From assembly GCA_030267965.1 (NCBI GenBank), contig BRYA01000014.1, positions 5,923-38,943 on the forward strand: a stretch of DNA of 33,021 bases, written 5' to 3'. A program made the translations under genes and the position numbers. Shown in pieces: positions 19,816 to 30,765 of the stretch (position 1 is its first letter; every line of letters starts with the position of its first letter). The DNA is from Triparma columacea. Taxonomy: Eukaryota > Sar > Bolidophyceae > Parmales > Triparmaceae. Under the pieces are notes generated by a model. It saw only the letters and a program-made list of their open reading frames with translations. It had not been told where the DNA came from and made no database searches.

Positions 19816-22800
19816 TCAGTCAAACATGGCAGCGAACGCCGAGTTCCCCTTGGCCACTCCATCATTCCCCTTTCCTTTCCCTAGATTCTCCCACGCTTTT
19901 TCGGCGGGCGGCTTCTTCTCAACAGGCTTCTTGACGATATTCTTGACATTTCTGGGTTTGAAGATGGTTGGCGTCTTCTTCTTCTCTCCCCCCCCCCCCT
20001 TCCCCTCATCCGCTCCCTTCTTCTTCGCATTCTTCTTTGCGTTGGGCTTCCCGGCGACTGGCTCTACGGCTGCAAGCCTGCTCCTTTCCACTCGAATGAC
20101 CTTCTCCTTTATGCTGATGGCGTCATCATATAACAGGGCATTCTCGACGCTCTCGGCATCGATGAACTGGACCAGCGCCCTCCCCTTACTCTTCGTGTGG
20201 ACCTTTTTGTTGTTGACGAACTCTTTCTCTCTGAGCACCCTAACCTTGACAAGCTCCCCGCACTTCTTGAAAACCTCGGAAACGTCCGTCTCGTCGGCAT
20301 CTGGGTGAAGGCTGGTTACATGAACGGTGGTGGGGTGAGCAGGCCACTTCAAATCTCCGACAAGAACGTAATGCTTGGCTTTGGGCTTCTTTTCCCCCTT
20401 CGTCTTTCCCCCCCCCTCTGCCCCCCCCCCCTCTGCCGCAACCACCGCCTCTCCATCTTCGCGCTTCCTCTTCTTCTTGTCCGGAGGAGCCTCTCCCGCC
20501 TCAACAGGCGCTGGTACCATTTCCACCACCTGCATCTTGGTACCTCCTCCCTCCCTCTCCTCGAGTTTCTTCATCTTTCCCTCAACCAAGCTTTTGGCAC
20601 GGAGGGTCCAGACGAGGCTGTTGTAACTCTCCTCGAAATCAACGAATCGCTTGCCGATCTTCCGGCAACCATCGACATCAATCGACTTGTCACTTTCCTT
20701 CCCACATATGGCAGTGAAGGCCCGCCTCAGGATCTGGGAGATCTCCCCCAGACCGTAAAACTTGTGCTTGTTGAGCACGTAAGAAGTGTAATCGTTCCAC
20801 GTTGAGTAGCTGAACCTATTGGCGGCAACGAGCTGCGACGAAAACGAAGGGACGAGCGAAGCGAGCCACAGAAAAGATTTTGTCAGCGGTCAGATCAATA
20901 TCGTCATGTCGCAACGTCATGTCGCAACGTCATGTCGCAACAATCATTCTCACCTTCTCCCAGCACTCCACCGCCTTAGACTTCGGGGCGTCCTTGGGCA
21001 GAGGCTTGGGGGGGAGATCGCCGTCTTCGCAGATGAGAAAGGACTCGTCAAAGGCCCTCGACCTTATGATTTTGCAATCCTTTATCTTTTTGTTCTTTTT
21101 GTTCTCCTTGGCCCACTTCTCCGCCTTGCTGTAGAATTCCCTAAGTTCCGACGTCATGTCATCGACTAGGTTTTCGGCCTCCATGTCCGAGTCGTCCGAG
21201 TCGTCGTCATCATCACCGTCGTTGGCTTTGCCCCCTTCCCCCCTCTTAAGTAGAGCATCAACGAGCATTAGCCTGTATTCTTTGCAACCTGCCAACCATA
21301 CCCCAACCTTGCCACTGTACGTCAAGAAGCCACTCTTGCAGCTCCTTGTCACCATCTTCCCAACCTTTTGTAGAACCTTCTCCCGAACATCCTCACTCAC
21401 GCCCTCGGCAGGCTTTGGGCAGGAAACTAGGGAAACTCTGAGCTTGTGCAACTCAGGGTCCCAAGGAATATTCTTGATTCCTCTTTGGACTACATCCTTT
21501 GCAAGGTTGTAGAAGAACTTCTCCTCCTCCAGATTAGGGGAGGATGACGTTGGAGAGTTACTGTAGGCTGCCTCGACCAAGTTCTTGGCGTAGTCGAGCC
21601 AGATCTCAGGCACCGTGGGAAGCTCCGAGAGGAAGCGCTCGTAAAGTGGTATCCAAGACTTGGAGGAGTTGTTGAAGGGGGATGGGAGTTTTCTCTCCGC
21701 AGCCTTGCGATCAGCGACCGCCTTGCTTAGTACAGGCACGAAGGAGGCGTCTCCGTAACCGGATTGAAACCCGCCACTGAGGACGGAGGAGTCCTCGGGA
21801 ATATCGTTGGGGGAGAATGGCGCGGACAAGTTGGAATCAGCGAGCTTAGACTGAAGAACCGCGGAAGTTTTTTGGAGGACGGCGAAGAAGGAGGCAAAGG
21901 GGGAAGTCGAGGAGAGCGAGTTCATGCTGCAAGGTTGGGGTGGGGGGCCGAGTCAGTTATGCAAGTCGCTTGTCGTGATGTCTGTGTCAGCTCCCATATC
22001 CCAAAATACCACTTCATCTTACCTCTCTTCAATCTTGGAAAGAACGGACCGGAACATCGCATTGTCCTTGAAGGAGTCTTGAAATAAATTATCTCTCTCA
22101 TCCTCGAGCTCCTTCTTAAGCACGTGAAGGCGAGACTTGGAAGACGAAAAATACCCAGCAAAAGAGTAAGGGTTGGAGCCTTCGGAGCAAAGAAGGAATT
22201 TGTTGATCGTGCAGATGTAGGCACCGAAGAGTTGCTGCTGCAGTTCGGGGGAAGCGGAGGGAATATTGGAGAGGAGGGAAATGCGGAAGGTGCGTATGAG
22301 GGAAGCAACGGCGGTCACAGTCTCGTAATTTGAAGACAGGGAATTAGTGTCAGTGGAGGTCGAGTCGTAGTCACAGTACGCGAACCAAATGGGAGGGAGA
22401 GTCAGGACAGGTTTCGGGGAGGAGGGGTAGGAGGAATTTAAAGTCAAAGAATTTACTGCACGAAGGACAGCGGCAAGCAGGGACGAGAGGGAGCACGGGC
22501 TGGCAGCATCCATCGTAGGGGGAAGAGGGGAAGGCGAGAGCAAAGTAGAAACGACTTCGTTCATCGCCTCGGGAGTTGCGGTGGCTTGGACGGAAGAGCA
22601 GTACTCCTTCTGAAGGAAGAGAGAGTACGGGTACACCTGTAGAGTGGTATGGGCAAAGTTAGGATTGGCGGGGTTTTTCGAATTAACTACATCTACCGTT
22701 GCCATGGCAGCAACTAATGGAGGAAGCACGCCGCCCTTCTCAACGTCTGACTTCGATTCAGTCAGTTCAATCAGCGCCTTGAGATCCGAGGGTTTGGGGG

Positions 22801-22945
22801 AGGTGTCAATTTCCATACTCTCAGAGGTTTTTGAGGGAATAGGAAATGCCAACGAGGGATAATATACAGATGTTGGGGTGGATACATCACTGCGAGAGTT
22901 CAGATACGTCTCCAACAGCGTCATGTAAGAGTACGGAGCAGACAT
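19816..22945 (-). CDS. SART3: SART3/Prp24-like U4/U6 snRNP recycling factor (HAT repeats plus RRM), about 970 aa
   Basis: Exons are 22945-22023, 21926-20954 and 20832-19816. The long N-terminal half is helical with HAT-type signatures: SWIPLYERFLSELP then IWLDYAKNLVEAA, TWNDYTSYVLNKHKF, and FVDFEESYNSLVWTLRAK. These match the half-a-TPR array of SART3. An acidic spacer (DDDDDSDDSD) lies in exon 2. A single RRM follows at about residues 800-886 (TVHVTSLHPDADETDV, then KGRALVQFIDAES). The extreme C terminus, GNSAFAAMFD, matches the short LSm-binding box that ends SART3 and Prp24 (SNxxFxxxF). SART3 has two RRMs and Prp24 four, so only one visible here is unusual. An in-frame ATG at 23110 would extend the N terminus; 22945 was chosen for its good context and because helical protein begins there. 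Confidence 0.78.
20880..20942. repeat. GTCATGTCGCAAC tandem units in SART3-like intron 2
   Basis: Three tandem units of about 13 bp lie in the intron 20833-20953. The same intron carries the GAGCGAAGCGAG-type string at 20852-20868. Confidence 0.8.
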
Positions 22946-23491
22946 CTTGGGTGGGCAGAGGGATGGGGGTGGTTTGGGAGCGGGAGAGGGTCTAGAGCGA
23001 TGTGTAGTGGGTGATGTTGGAGGCGTATGGTGTAGGGAGAAGTGACGTATTGGATAATCTCGAGAGGTAAGGTTTTGTGAAAAATGAGGTTTAGAGGGGC
23101 TGAATCCCATAATGGTTGGGAATTTTTGAGAGGTCACGTGAAGGTAGGGGGGATCAGGAGGTGCGCAGGCAGAAATTCATGATGACCGAAGAATAAAAAA
23201 TAGTTAAGTAACTTTGCTTCTGGGAGAAAAATGTTACTCAACACACATCATATCCTTTGCAACTACGAGGTGATTTCATTTGCGCTTAAAAAGGACCCGC
23301 GAGGTATGCCAAGCCAAACGACACAAGGGATGGCAAAACTCCAAATTCGATAAGACGTCTTGAGTGTGAGAAATCGATAAAAGAAAATAACCCTTTCTTC
23401 TCTTTTCTTCTTCGCAGCCTTGAGCCCGAGCAGTTAGGAAACCACAACCACAATTCACCCCCTCCATTAGCACCTTTTCGCTTTCAGGACA
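22946..23491. promoter_or_regulatory. Divergent 5' region between SART3-like and coiled-coil genes
   Basis: The region of nearly 550 bp separates two outward-facing start codons. It contains a CACGTG E-box within TCACGTGA near 23133-23140 and a perfect 10-bp palindrome AAGACGTCTT (ACGT core, bZIP-type) near 23350-23360. The 165 bp next to the SART3-like start are open in frame and could be an N-terminal extension. Regulation by either motif is inference. Confidence 0.4.
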
Positions 23492-26400
23492 ATGTCGAAC
23501 GTTTCTGGAGGCTTCCAACTCCCCGTCGATTTGTTGGAGTCGTCCATAGACTTTTCAGTGTCCAGAGATGACAATACCCTTCCTAACCCCGATGTGGAGC
23601 ACATCCAAGAATTGCAGTTTGAAGTGAATGACCTGCGAGGTCGGGTAAGTTTGGTTGCGCTGCAAAAGACGAAATCTCGGAGTCACCCCCCCTCTCTCGT
23701 CGCCATATTCTCCAACTCACAATTGTTCCCCTCCTCGGTTCTTCCTTCACTTAACCACAGCTGAAAAGGAGGAATTTGGTGATTGATGCGATACGAAAGG
23801 CCTACCTAAGGGATGTCGTCACGATAAAGGTGAGAGAAACATGCCGACGAGTAAATTGATTGCTCCTTTTCTTACCCCCCTCACCCCCCAACCAGCACCA
23901 CCTATTGAAGGCCAAGGAGGACCCTACCTACGACCCAAACAACACTGAACTTGTGCACCGGGTTCCATCCTTGGACATGCGACCAACCCTTGAACTTTTC
24001 GCTCCAGGCGAGTGCAGTTTGAGGGTGAAGCCCTGCGAGCAGTGCGGGGGAAGCTTGGAAGTAGTGCATAGGGAGTCTAAGCGTGTCGCAGCCCTGTCCA
24101 AGGTTTGCGCAGATCTGCAGAAGACCGAACAGGAATGCCGAAGTAAGGCAATCAGAATGGAGGTGCAGGCGAACAAGGACAGGAAGGCTTTACAAGCGCT
24201 TCAGGAAAGATTCTCTGCGGACCGGGAGGTTTTCCTGAGGCAGATCAACGACCTCAAGGACGAGCTGGCCTCGGTCGACTATGAGTCCTTCGAGAGAATG
24301 AGGAAGAATCTTATCGAAATGCAGAAGGAGTTTGCTGCCAACGAGGAGAGACTGGCTGGACTCGACCAGCTCCAGAAGGAGCTCGACGACATGACGAAGG
24401 AGGCCGAGCTGCTCAAGGACAAGCTCGAGGAGGCAGAGGTGGAGAAGAGGGAGCTGGAACGACTTCGCGCCGAGGCTGTCGCCGAGAAAGATGCCGCATT
24501 CAAAGAGGTTGACGAATATTCGAGGCTGCTCAAGGAAGAGAAAGGAAAAACCGCCAAGCTAGAGGGGATGCACATGGACGTCAGTGACGAGCTCAAAAGG
24601 GCCCACGAGAAGAACGCGAGGATCCAAAAGCTTCTCGACGAATCACGGAAAAACGAGGCTTACATGAAGCAGCAAATTTCCATCATGGAGCAGGATAACG
24701 CTGAGGCGATGGAGGCCGAGCAGCAGCGCCAAGAGGACCTCGTGAACCAGGTCGAGACGCTCAGGAACGAGAGTCGCGCCGCCAAGAAGAAGGAAGCCAG
24801 GGCAATGAAGGACTTGGAGGAAGTAAAGAATGGCAGCGACAAGGAGAAAAAGTTTGCGAAGGAGGCCGAGGGGAAGCGCATCACGACAGAATTTGAGACG
24901 AAAATGAAAGCCATGCAGGATGAGTACGAGGAGGTCATTGGGGGTCTGAGGAAGGAACTCGTCGTGAACAAGGACGCAATGATGAAGGCGGAGCAGAAGT
25001 TTGCAGCCGAGAAGGGGATTTGGGGTGATAAAGAGGCCAAGATGAAGTCTCATTTGGAAGAGTTGAGGGAAGAGAAGAGAAATTTGCAGACAGAAAATGT
25101 GCAAAAGACGGAAGAGGTGGTGAAGGTTGGCAAGGTGAGCTGGGGGCGACGAGCGAAGGGGGGCGACGAGCGAAGGGGGGCGACGAGCGAAGGGGGGCGA
25201 CGAGCGAAGGGGGGTGACGAGCGAAGGGGGGCGACGAGCGAAGCGAGTCGCGAGAGGCAAAGCGGCGAGGAAAGCGAGGGGGGGAAAGGGCACGTGTTTG
25301 TATGCAGGCCGCCTCCTCACCCTTTACCCCCCCCCCCCAGGAACTCATTGACGTGAGAAATTCCTTGACTGATGCTAAGGAAGCCCTCTCAGAGAGAGAA
25401 GAGGAGATAGCAAAGAAGAACGAAGAGCTCACACAGAAAGATGACGCGCTCGAAGAGGCCAAGATGAGGGCGGCGAAATCTGAGCAAGACTTGGCTTCGA
25501 GCCGCAATGACAGGGCAGAGAGTCTGGCTGCAAACCTCATGCTCAAGGTGAAAATACAAGCAAGCACAAATGCAGTGGTGGAGGATGAGAAGAAAGAGGA
25601 AGAAGATGTGGAGGTAAAGGAGGAGGCTGAGGCTGAGGAAGATGGGGAGGTAAAGGAGGAGGCTGAGGCTGAGGAAGATGCTGACGACAACACAGAAATG
25701 CTCAAGAACGAGATTGCTGAACTGAGAACTTCCCTAGCCTTGGCGCAAGAGAAGCTTGTCGAAGATAGACAGTCGCTCATGCTCAACGAAATCGACGAAT
25801 CCAAGGACAAGGAGCCAGAAAAGGTCGAAGTCATAGAATTGACAAAGGTCAAGGAAGAACTCAAGGAGAAGGAGCGCCTGCACTTAGAGGTGGAAGAACT
25901 CCACCGGAAGTCCGCGGCAAAGCTCGAGGCTCAAATCACTGATATGAGCATGGAAATATCCAAGCAGCACATGAAGCTGGAAATGTACGAGCAGCAGCAG
26001 GGTGGAGAGGAGAAGAGTGCCATGGAGGAGGTGGAGAAGAAGCTGCAGTTGATTCAAGACGAAATGCGCACAAGCATGAAGCAAATGGAGGAAAAACACA
26101 ACTCGGAGATCGAGCGCCTCAGGGACTTGGTTTCAGAGAAGGAGGCCGAACTGACCAATAAGGTCGCTGAGTTGGCTGAGAAGGAGGCCGAACTTTTGGA
26201 GACGAGGAAAAACCTCGACATCGCTCTGGTCGACGACGCCAAAAAGGAAAATGGAGGCTCGGTGGGTGTCGCAATTAACGAGGCATTGAAATTGGAAGGG
26301 GAGATCGGGAGGCTCAACGGGGAGCTTTACAAGCTGAACGACGAACTTGATGCTGTCAAGGCGGAGAGGGATTTGTTGAAGAAGGGGATGGAAGAGGCGC

Positions 26401-28205
26401 AGGCGGAGGTAGAGGAGGGGGGGGGAGGCGGAGGTGGAGGAGGGGGGGTTGACGGAGGGAGGACTGTGACAATTATGCTCAAGGCACAGCTCGGAAGGCT
26501 GAAGAAAGAGAACGCTAGTCTGTTGAAGTACAAGGAGGACGTGGACGATCTGAGACTCGAGAGGGACGAGATGGGAATCCACGTGAAGAGGCTAAAGGGA
26601 GAGAACAGAGAGTTGACGGATAAAGTGGACGAGATGCAACTCCAGATGACCATGAAGTCCGCCGCTGCTGCGCTCCCAGACTTGGCCAAGCAGAACCAGC
26701 TCAGGAAGGAGAGGGAAGAGGCACAAAGGATGGACGCCGAAGCAATCAGGGTGCTACAGGAGGAGTTGGATGGGGTGAAACAGGTGAGTGACGAGCGGTG
26801 TGACGAGCAAAGCGATGAGAGACGAGCGAAGCGAGTCGCGAGAGCATTTGGCGTTCGTTTGCGACGTGTGTGATATGGATACATTCCTGTGTCTTGGATT
26901 CTTCTCTCACCCACCCAACCCCTGCAACAGCTGCTCATGACGAAATACTGCAACACTATAGACTACATCAACGCTGCTGAGGAGAACTTGACCAAGGACG
27001 CAGTAGACCTTGACCCCGTCGAGATGGAGTTAGGGGACGTTCTGAAGAGTCTGGAGAGCTCACTCGACCTCGGCAATGGAATCACGATTACCGAGATGGC
27101 GAATTTGAGCGAGCTGCCTATTGACAGGAAGCAAATCTTAAATTACCTAGATGCCAGGTTCAGGAATACAATAGGGATTACTCGAAAGGAGTTTTCCAAA
27201 CTCCGGGATGCCAGGGACAACCCTCCCAAGAGCTCCGGGGGTGGGGGGATGAAGATCGACTTCATGGCGAAGCAGCGTGAGTTCAAGCTGAACAAAAAGC
27301 TGGCCGACGCTGAGAAGAAGATCGGGCTGATAAAGGAGGAGAGCAAAAAGGTTAAAGACGGAATCGTCACGCAGCTCGAGGAGGTCAAGGAGAGGCTGGA
27401 TAAGACTGACAGGGAGCTAAGGAGATCACTGCAGTTGAACGAGGGGTACGAGCCTAAAGTGAAGGCGCTTGAGCAACTGAAGATCGAGTACGAGGAGCTT
27501 CAAGTCAGTTACAACAAAATGGCCACCGAGTTTGAGGAGACCGTTAAAGAACTCGAAGAGAAGAAGCACGAGATCAAAACGTTCAGTGCGGACCTTTTCA
27601 AGTGCAATATTAAGATCAAGAATTACAGCAGGGACTTGGATGAAAAGGACAACAAGTTGGGGAAGCTCTTGATTGATAATAAAACACTGAAGAAGGAGAA
27701 GGCGGGCCTGGAAGGTGAACTCAGGGAGATAAAGGAGGCCGAGGAAGAAAGGCTGGACACGAACGAGGAGATGGGGACACAGTTCTCACCAATTCAGGTG
27801 GACATGGGATGCCAGACTGACTTCGTGGGGAAGGAGGTCAGCTTGAGGCAGACCAACAGCATGACTGGGTTCCCTGGGAAAATGTGGGCCAGACCTTTCG
27901 TTAGCATCGTTGGCAAGGGGGTCGAGAGGGACGACGGGGGGGCGGTGAAATGGGGGAAGTACGGGGGTGTTGGGGTGGGGACGGGGAGTTTGCTGCCCAG
28001 CTTGGGGGGGGGAGGGAGGGGTGGGCCAGAGACGGTCGATGGGAATAGCTTTGTCGACATGACAGGGATGGGGATGGGGATGGGGGGGAGTTCCAGGATG
28101 TTGAGGAGCGCGGGAGGCAGCAGGGTAAGGGGTGATGGTGATGCTGGAGGAGGAGGAGGGAGCAGGATGCTGAGGAGTGCGGGCGGGATGAAGGGCAGGT
28201 GGTGA
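23492..28205 (+). CDS. Large coiled-coil protein of unknown function, 1392 aa, five exons
   Basis: Exons are 23492-23644, 23761-23829, 23896-25134, 25341-26783 and 26931-28205, all joined in phase 0. After a short N-terminal part there is a possible Cys pair (CEQC, exon 3). Then roughly 900 residues of heptad-rich Glu/Lys/Leu coiled coil follow. It includes a duplicated acidic block (EVKEEAEAEED twice, 25612-25680) and a poly-Gly hinge near 26418-26450. Exon 5 opens with a non-coil helical region (YCNTIDYINAAEENL, then LPIDRKQILNYLDARF), returns to coiled coil, and ends in a Gly/Met/Arg-rich disordered tail. Basal-body, axonemal or Golgin-like scaffolds have such layouts, but I cannot choose among them. 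Long opposite-strand Ser-rich frames here are shadows. Confidence 0.75.
25143..25258 (+). repeat. 17-bp minisatellite (GCGACGAGCGAAGGGGG) in coiled-coil gene intron 3
   Basis: About six tandem units sit just after the GTGAGC donor of intron 25135-25340, ending in a GAGCGAAGCGAGTCGCGAG variant. The core is the same GACGAGCGAAG string seen in several other introns of the window. Confidence 0.9.
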
Positions 28206-28274
28206 GGGGGAAAGAGTGATGAATTAGATGTTTGATATCAAGAAGTGGTTTTGTAATTATTAGGCGAATGATTA

Positions 28275-30458
28275 TTAGAAGCCAGCGTCGATTCCGGCCA
28301 TGGAGGAGATGATAATCTTGTACCCCTCGTCCAGCTCCCTCTCCTTCCCCACTGACTCGCATATCTTCATCATATCGTTCTGATCTAGGAAATCAGAGAG
28401 GAAGAGGAGAAGGTGGAAGTCCGTGAGGAGCTGGGTGAAGGTGTAGCCCTGCTTCCCGGCGAGAGAGAGCTGCTTCTTCATCTCGTCGTTGCACTGAGGT
28501 CTGCCCTGCCTGTTCCTCTTGGGGAATTTGTTGACCCACTTCTTTGACTCGTGCTGCTCGATGGGCACAACCTGCAGCATGAAGTTGTTATCGATTTTCT
28601 TGCTCTGCGGCGGTGACGAGCGAAGCGAGCGACGAGCGAAGCGACGAGCGAAGCGAGCCGCACGGAAGGGGTCCGTTAGTGTTTAGAACAGTCGTAATTC
28701 TATTTGCCCTATTTTTACCCCCCAGCCCCCTTAACCCCTCCCCCCTCTCCCTCACCTCCTTCCCCTCAACAAGCGCGGTGAAGGTGTCGTTAACCTGGCA
28801 CCAGCCTGGCTCCGCGCCCTCCTCTAGCGCCCCCTCAGCTACCATCTCCATGCACTGCTTGGAAAGCTGGAAACCGTCGAAAATCGCCTCACCCTAGAGA
28901 TGAGATTGAGCGAGGCAATTGAAAGGGTTGCATCAAGGGGTCAGGATGGTCGTGTCGAGAGGGGGAAAAGTCAGGATAGAGCAGTAACTTTAACAGCGTT
29001 GTCGCTCAGCTGTTTTGCTTTCCGGGTCAAACTTACCTCCTCGTTGACTGTGCATTTAACCGTGACAAAGTTAGTGTCCGTAAGCCCGTCCGCGTCCACC
29101 AGCTGCATTTCGGCCGCCATGATGACCTCTTCGCTGTTGAATACGAACCCTTCCTCGCGCGGGGGGTGCCCGAATATCCAACCAACCTTCTTCAAACCTA
29201 AGGCCGAGGCAAGGGAGTTTACACGGTCCTCTTCGTCCTACGAAAAAGAGCGAAGGAAAGGAGGCGAGGAAGAGGGTGCGTCAGTGGTGTGAATGAAATG
29301 TCTTGCAGACCAACACCGTTGCTGATGTTATCGCTTTTACTTCAAATGCCACTTCTCTCACCTCTGAACCTTCAATCATCTCAAAGCCCCCGTTGCCGAT
29401 CCCCTGCTGGGGCTCGTACATGAAGTCGACGCGGACCTTGTCGTCCTCGACAAACTCCCCGTACAGGTAACCGTACCTGCCGTACTGGAACTGTGACGAG
29501 GGGGTAGAGGGGGGGAAAGTGATGGGAGAAGGAGTTAGTGATGGGTTTAGGGTTATTACAATGTATTTGGCTCCTTCAATTTGCGCCCCCTTCTCACCTC
29601 GCCTTCCCTCAGGTAGCTTTGAAAGCCATTGCATTCCCCCATGTCTAGCGACACCCCCTTGCAGTGTGCCTTCCCTCCCCCCTTGATGGTGAAGTTGAAA
29701 GTGGAGTCCATGGCGGTGAACTCTTGGAGAGTCCAGTGCTTCTTCATGTCGCGGAGAGGCATCATACCGGGACGCCAAGCCTTGGAGGCGACGGCCTCGG
29801 TGTAGGATAGTGTTTCGATGCTACCGTCCTTGTTCACCTTTACCTGGCGGGGGTGGGGGGGTGGGGGGAGGAGGGTGGAGAATATCGTTGGTGTCAGGGT
29901 GGTATGCATTGAGGTGCATGACCTGTCTGGATGACCTATCTCGATGACCTGTCTGGATGACCCTATCTGAATGACCCTGTCTGGATGACCTATCCTACAT
30001 TTCACCCCCTTCTTACCTTCTTCTTAATCCCCTCTGCTCCATCCTTCTTCTTTTCCGGAGATATCGAGTTTGGGGTCACATATCCATATATCATTGTCCC
30101 GTTGGAGAGGTGAGGGAGGAGATCACCTGGAGGGAGGGGAGGGGGGGATGCGGTGGATGGAAATTGACGCAGAGACAACTAGATAGGGGGTTAAAAGGGG
30201 TTATATGGGTGTAAGATGGTGTGTGTGTGGTTGACATAGGGAATTAGGTGTAGATTAGGGTAAATAGTCGATATAAGTGCACAGTCAAAGGCATAAGTGG
30301 AGACTCTTTGTCAGTCTTACCTCTGATGTGAATTCTAGATTGTCAGATTGTGACTTTAACAGCTCAATAAGGTCATTAGATGTCAATGGATTACTTGTAG
30401 ATACATTAAAACGCCATACACCTAAATTTGATCGTAATCGAATTACAATTGAGGTCAT
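28275..30458 (-). CDS. NPL4: NPL4, cofactor of Cdc48/p97 (plant-type, without zinc finger), 447 aa, seven exons
   Basis: Exons are 30458-30321, 30178-30017, 29843-29598, 29490-29362, 29237-29037, 28893-28756 and 28604-28275, all phase 0. With Ufd1, NPL4 helps Cdc48 unfold ubiquitylated proteins. Exons 1-2 form the ubiquitin-like domain (SIVIRLRSNLG to NGTMIYGYV). The MPN-like core follows: KAHCKGVSLD..ECNGFQ, GYLYGEFVEDDKVRVDFMYEPQQG, LGLKKVGWIFGHP, FNSEEVIMAAEMQ and FVTVKCTVNEE. The C-terminal domain has FTQLLTDFHLLLFLSDFLDQ and EGYKIIISSMA. These match Arabidopsis-type NPL4 in order and length (about 413 aa there). The zf-NPL4 and C-terminal NZF fingers of animal NPLOC4 are absent. The first-exon acceptor was set by frame: CTATCTAG before LSLRQF keeps phase 0. 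Confidence 0.92.
28613..28664 (+). repeat. GACGAGCGAAGCGAGC repeat in NPL4 intron 6
   Basis: Three overlapping units of GACGAGCGAAGCGA lie just inside the acceptor side of the intron 28605-28755. They are antisense to the gene. Confidence 0.85.
29917..29996. repeat. Minisatellite of 13-14-bp GATGACCTGTCTG units in NPL4 intron 2
   Basis: Six imperfect units (GATGACC followed by TGTCTG, TATCTC or CTATCTG) occupy the intron 29844-30016 close to its donor. The segmental copy at 15431-15857 ends inside sequence equivalent to the last unit. Confidence 0.85.
29983..30458 (-). repeat. Source segment of the NPL4 5' duplication
   Basis: This is the counterpart of 15431-15857: exon 1, intron 1, exon 2 and the first bases of intron 2. 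It is taken as the source because it belongs to a complete NPL4 gene, whereas the copy lacks the other five exons. Confidence 0.88.
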
Positions 30459-30765
30459 TTTAGTTGGGCCTAATTTGGACTCCTTTTCTCCCCTTTCTCC
30501 CAAACTCTCTGAGACTCTTGTCAAACACTGAAGACATATCAGGACGTTACAGACAACGTGGCTGGATTTTAGGAAGCTTGTAACACGCGAGTGTCCTCAA
30601 ATCTTGAAAATATTGCTTTTACGACAAAATAGTCAACTTCCATCGAGTGCCTCGAACACTTGCAGCCAATTCACCACCCCACCACCACTATTTAGGACAC
30701 TCATCTTCCAAGATACTGATTGAAATCAACACCTGACTTCTAATCTCCCCCGAGTCTACCCTTAA
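30459..30765. promoter_or_regulatory. Divergent 5' region between NPL4 and RING genes
   Basis: About 300 bp lie between outward-facing start codons. No TATA box or clear palindrome was noticed. Sequence similarity with the copied NPL4 segment stops at the start codon and does not extend into this region. Confidence 0.35.

Noticed and set aside
25143..25258. CRISPR-like array of regular repeats
   Set aside because: The units are contiguous without unique spacers, lie in a eukaryotic intron, and no cas-like gene is present.
24935..25864. Minus-strand Ser-rich open frame of 309 aa
   Set aside because: Antisense shadow of Glu/Lys-rich coiled-coil codons (GAG/GAA/AAG give CTC/TTC/CTT); it also runs across an intron repeat.
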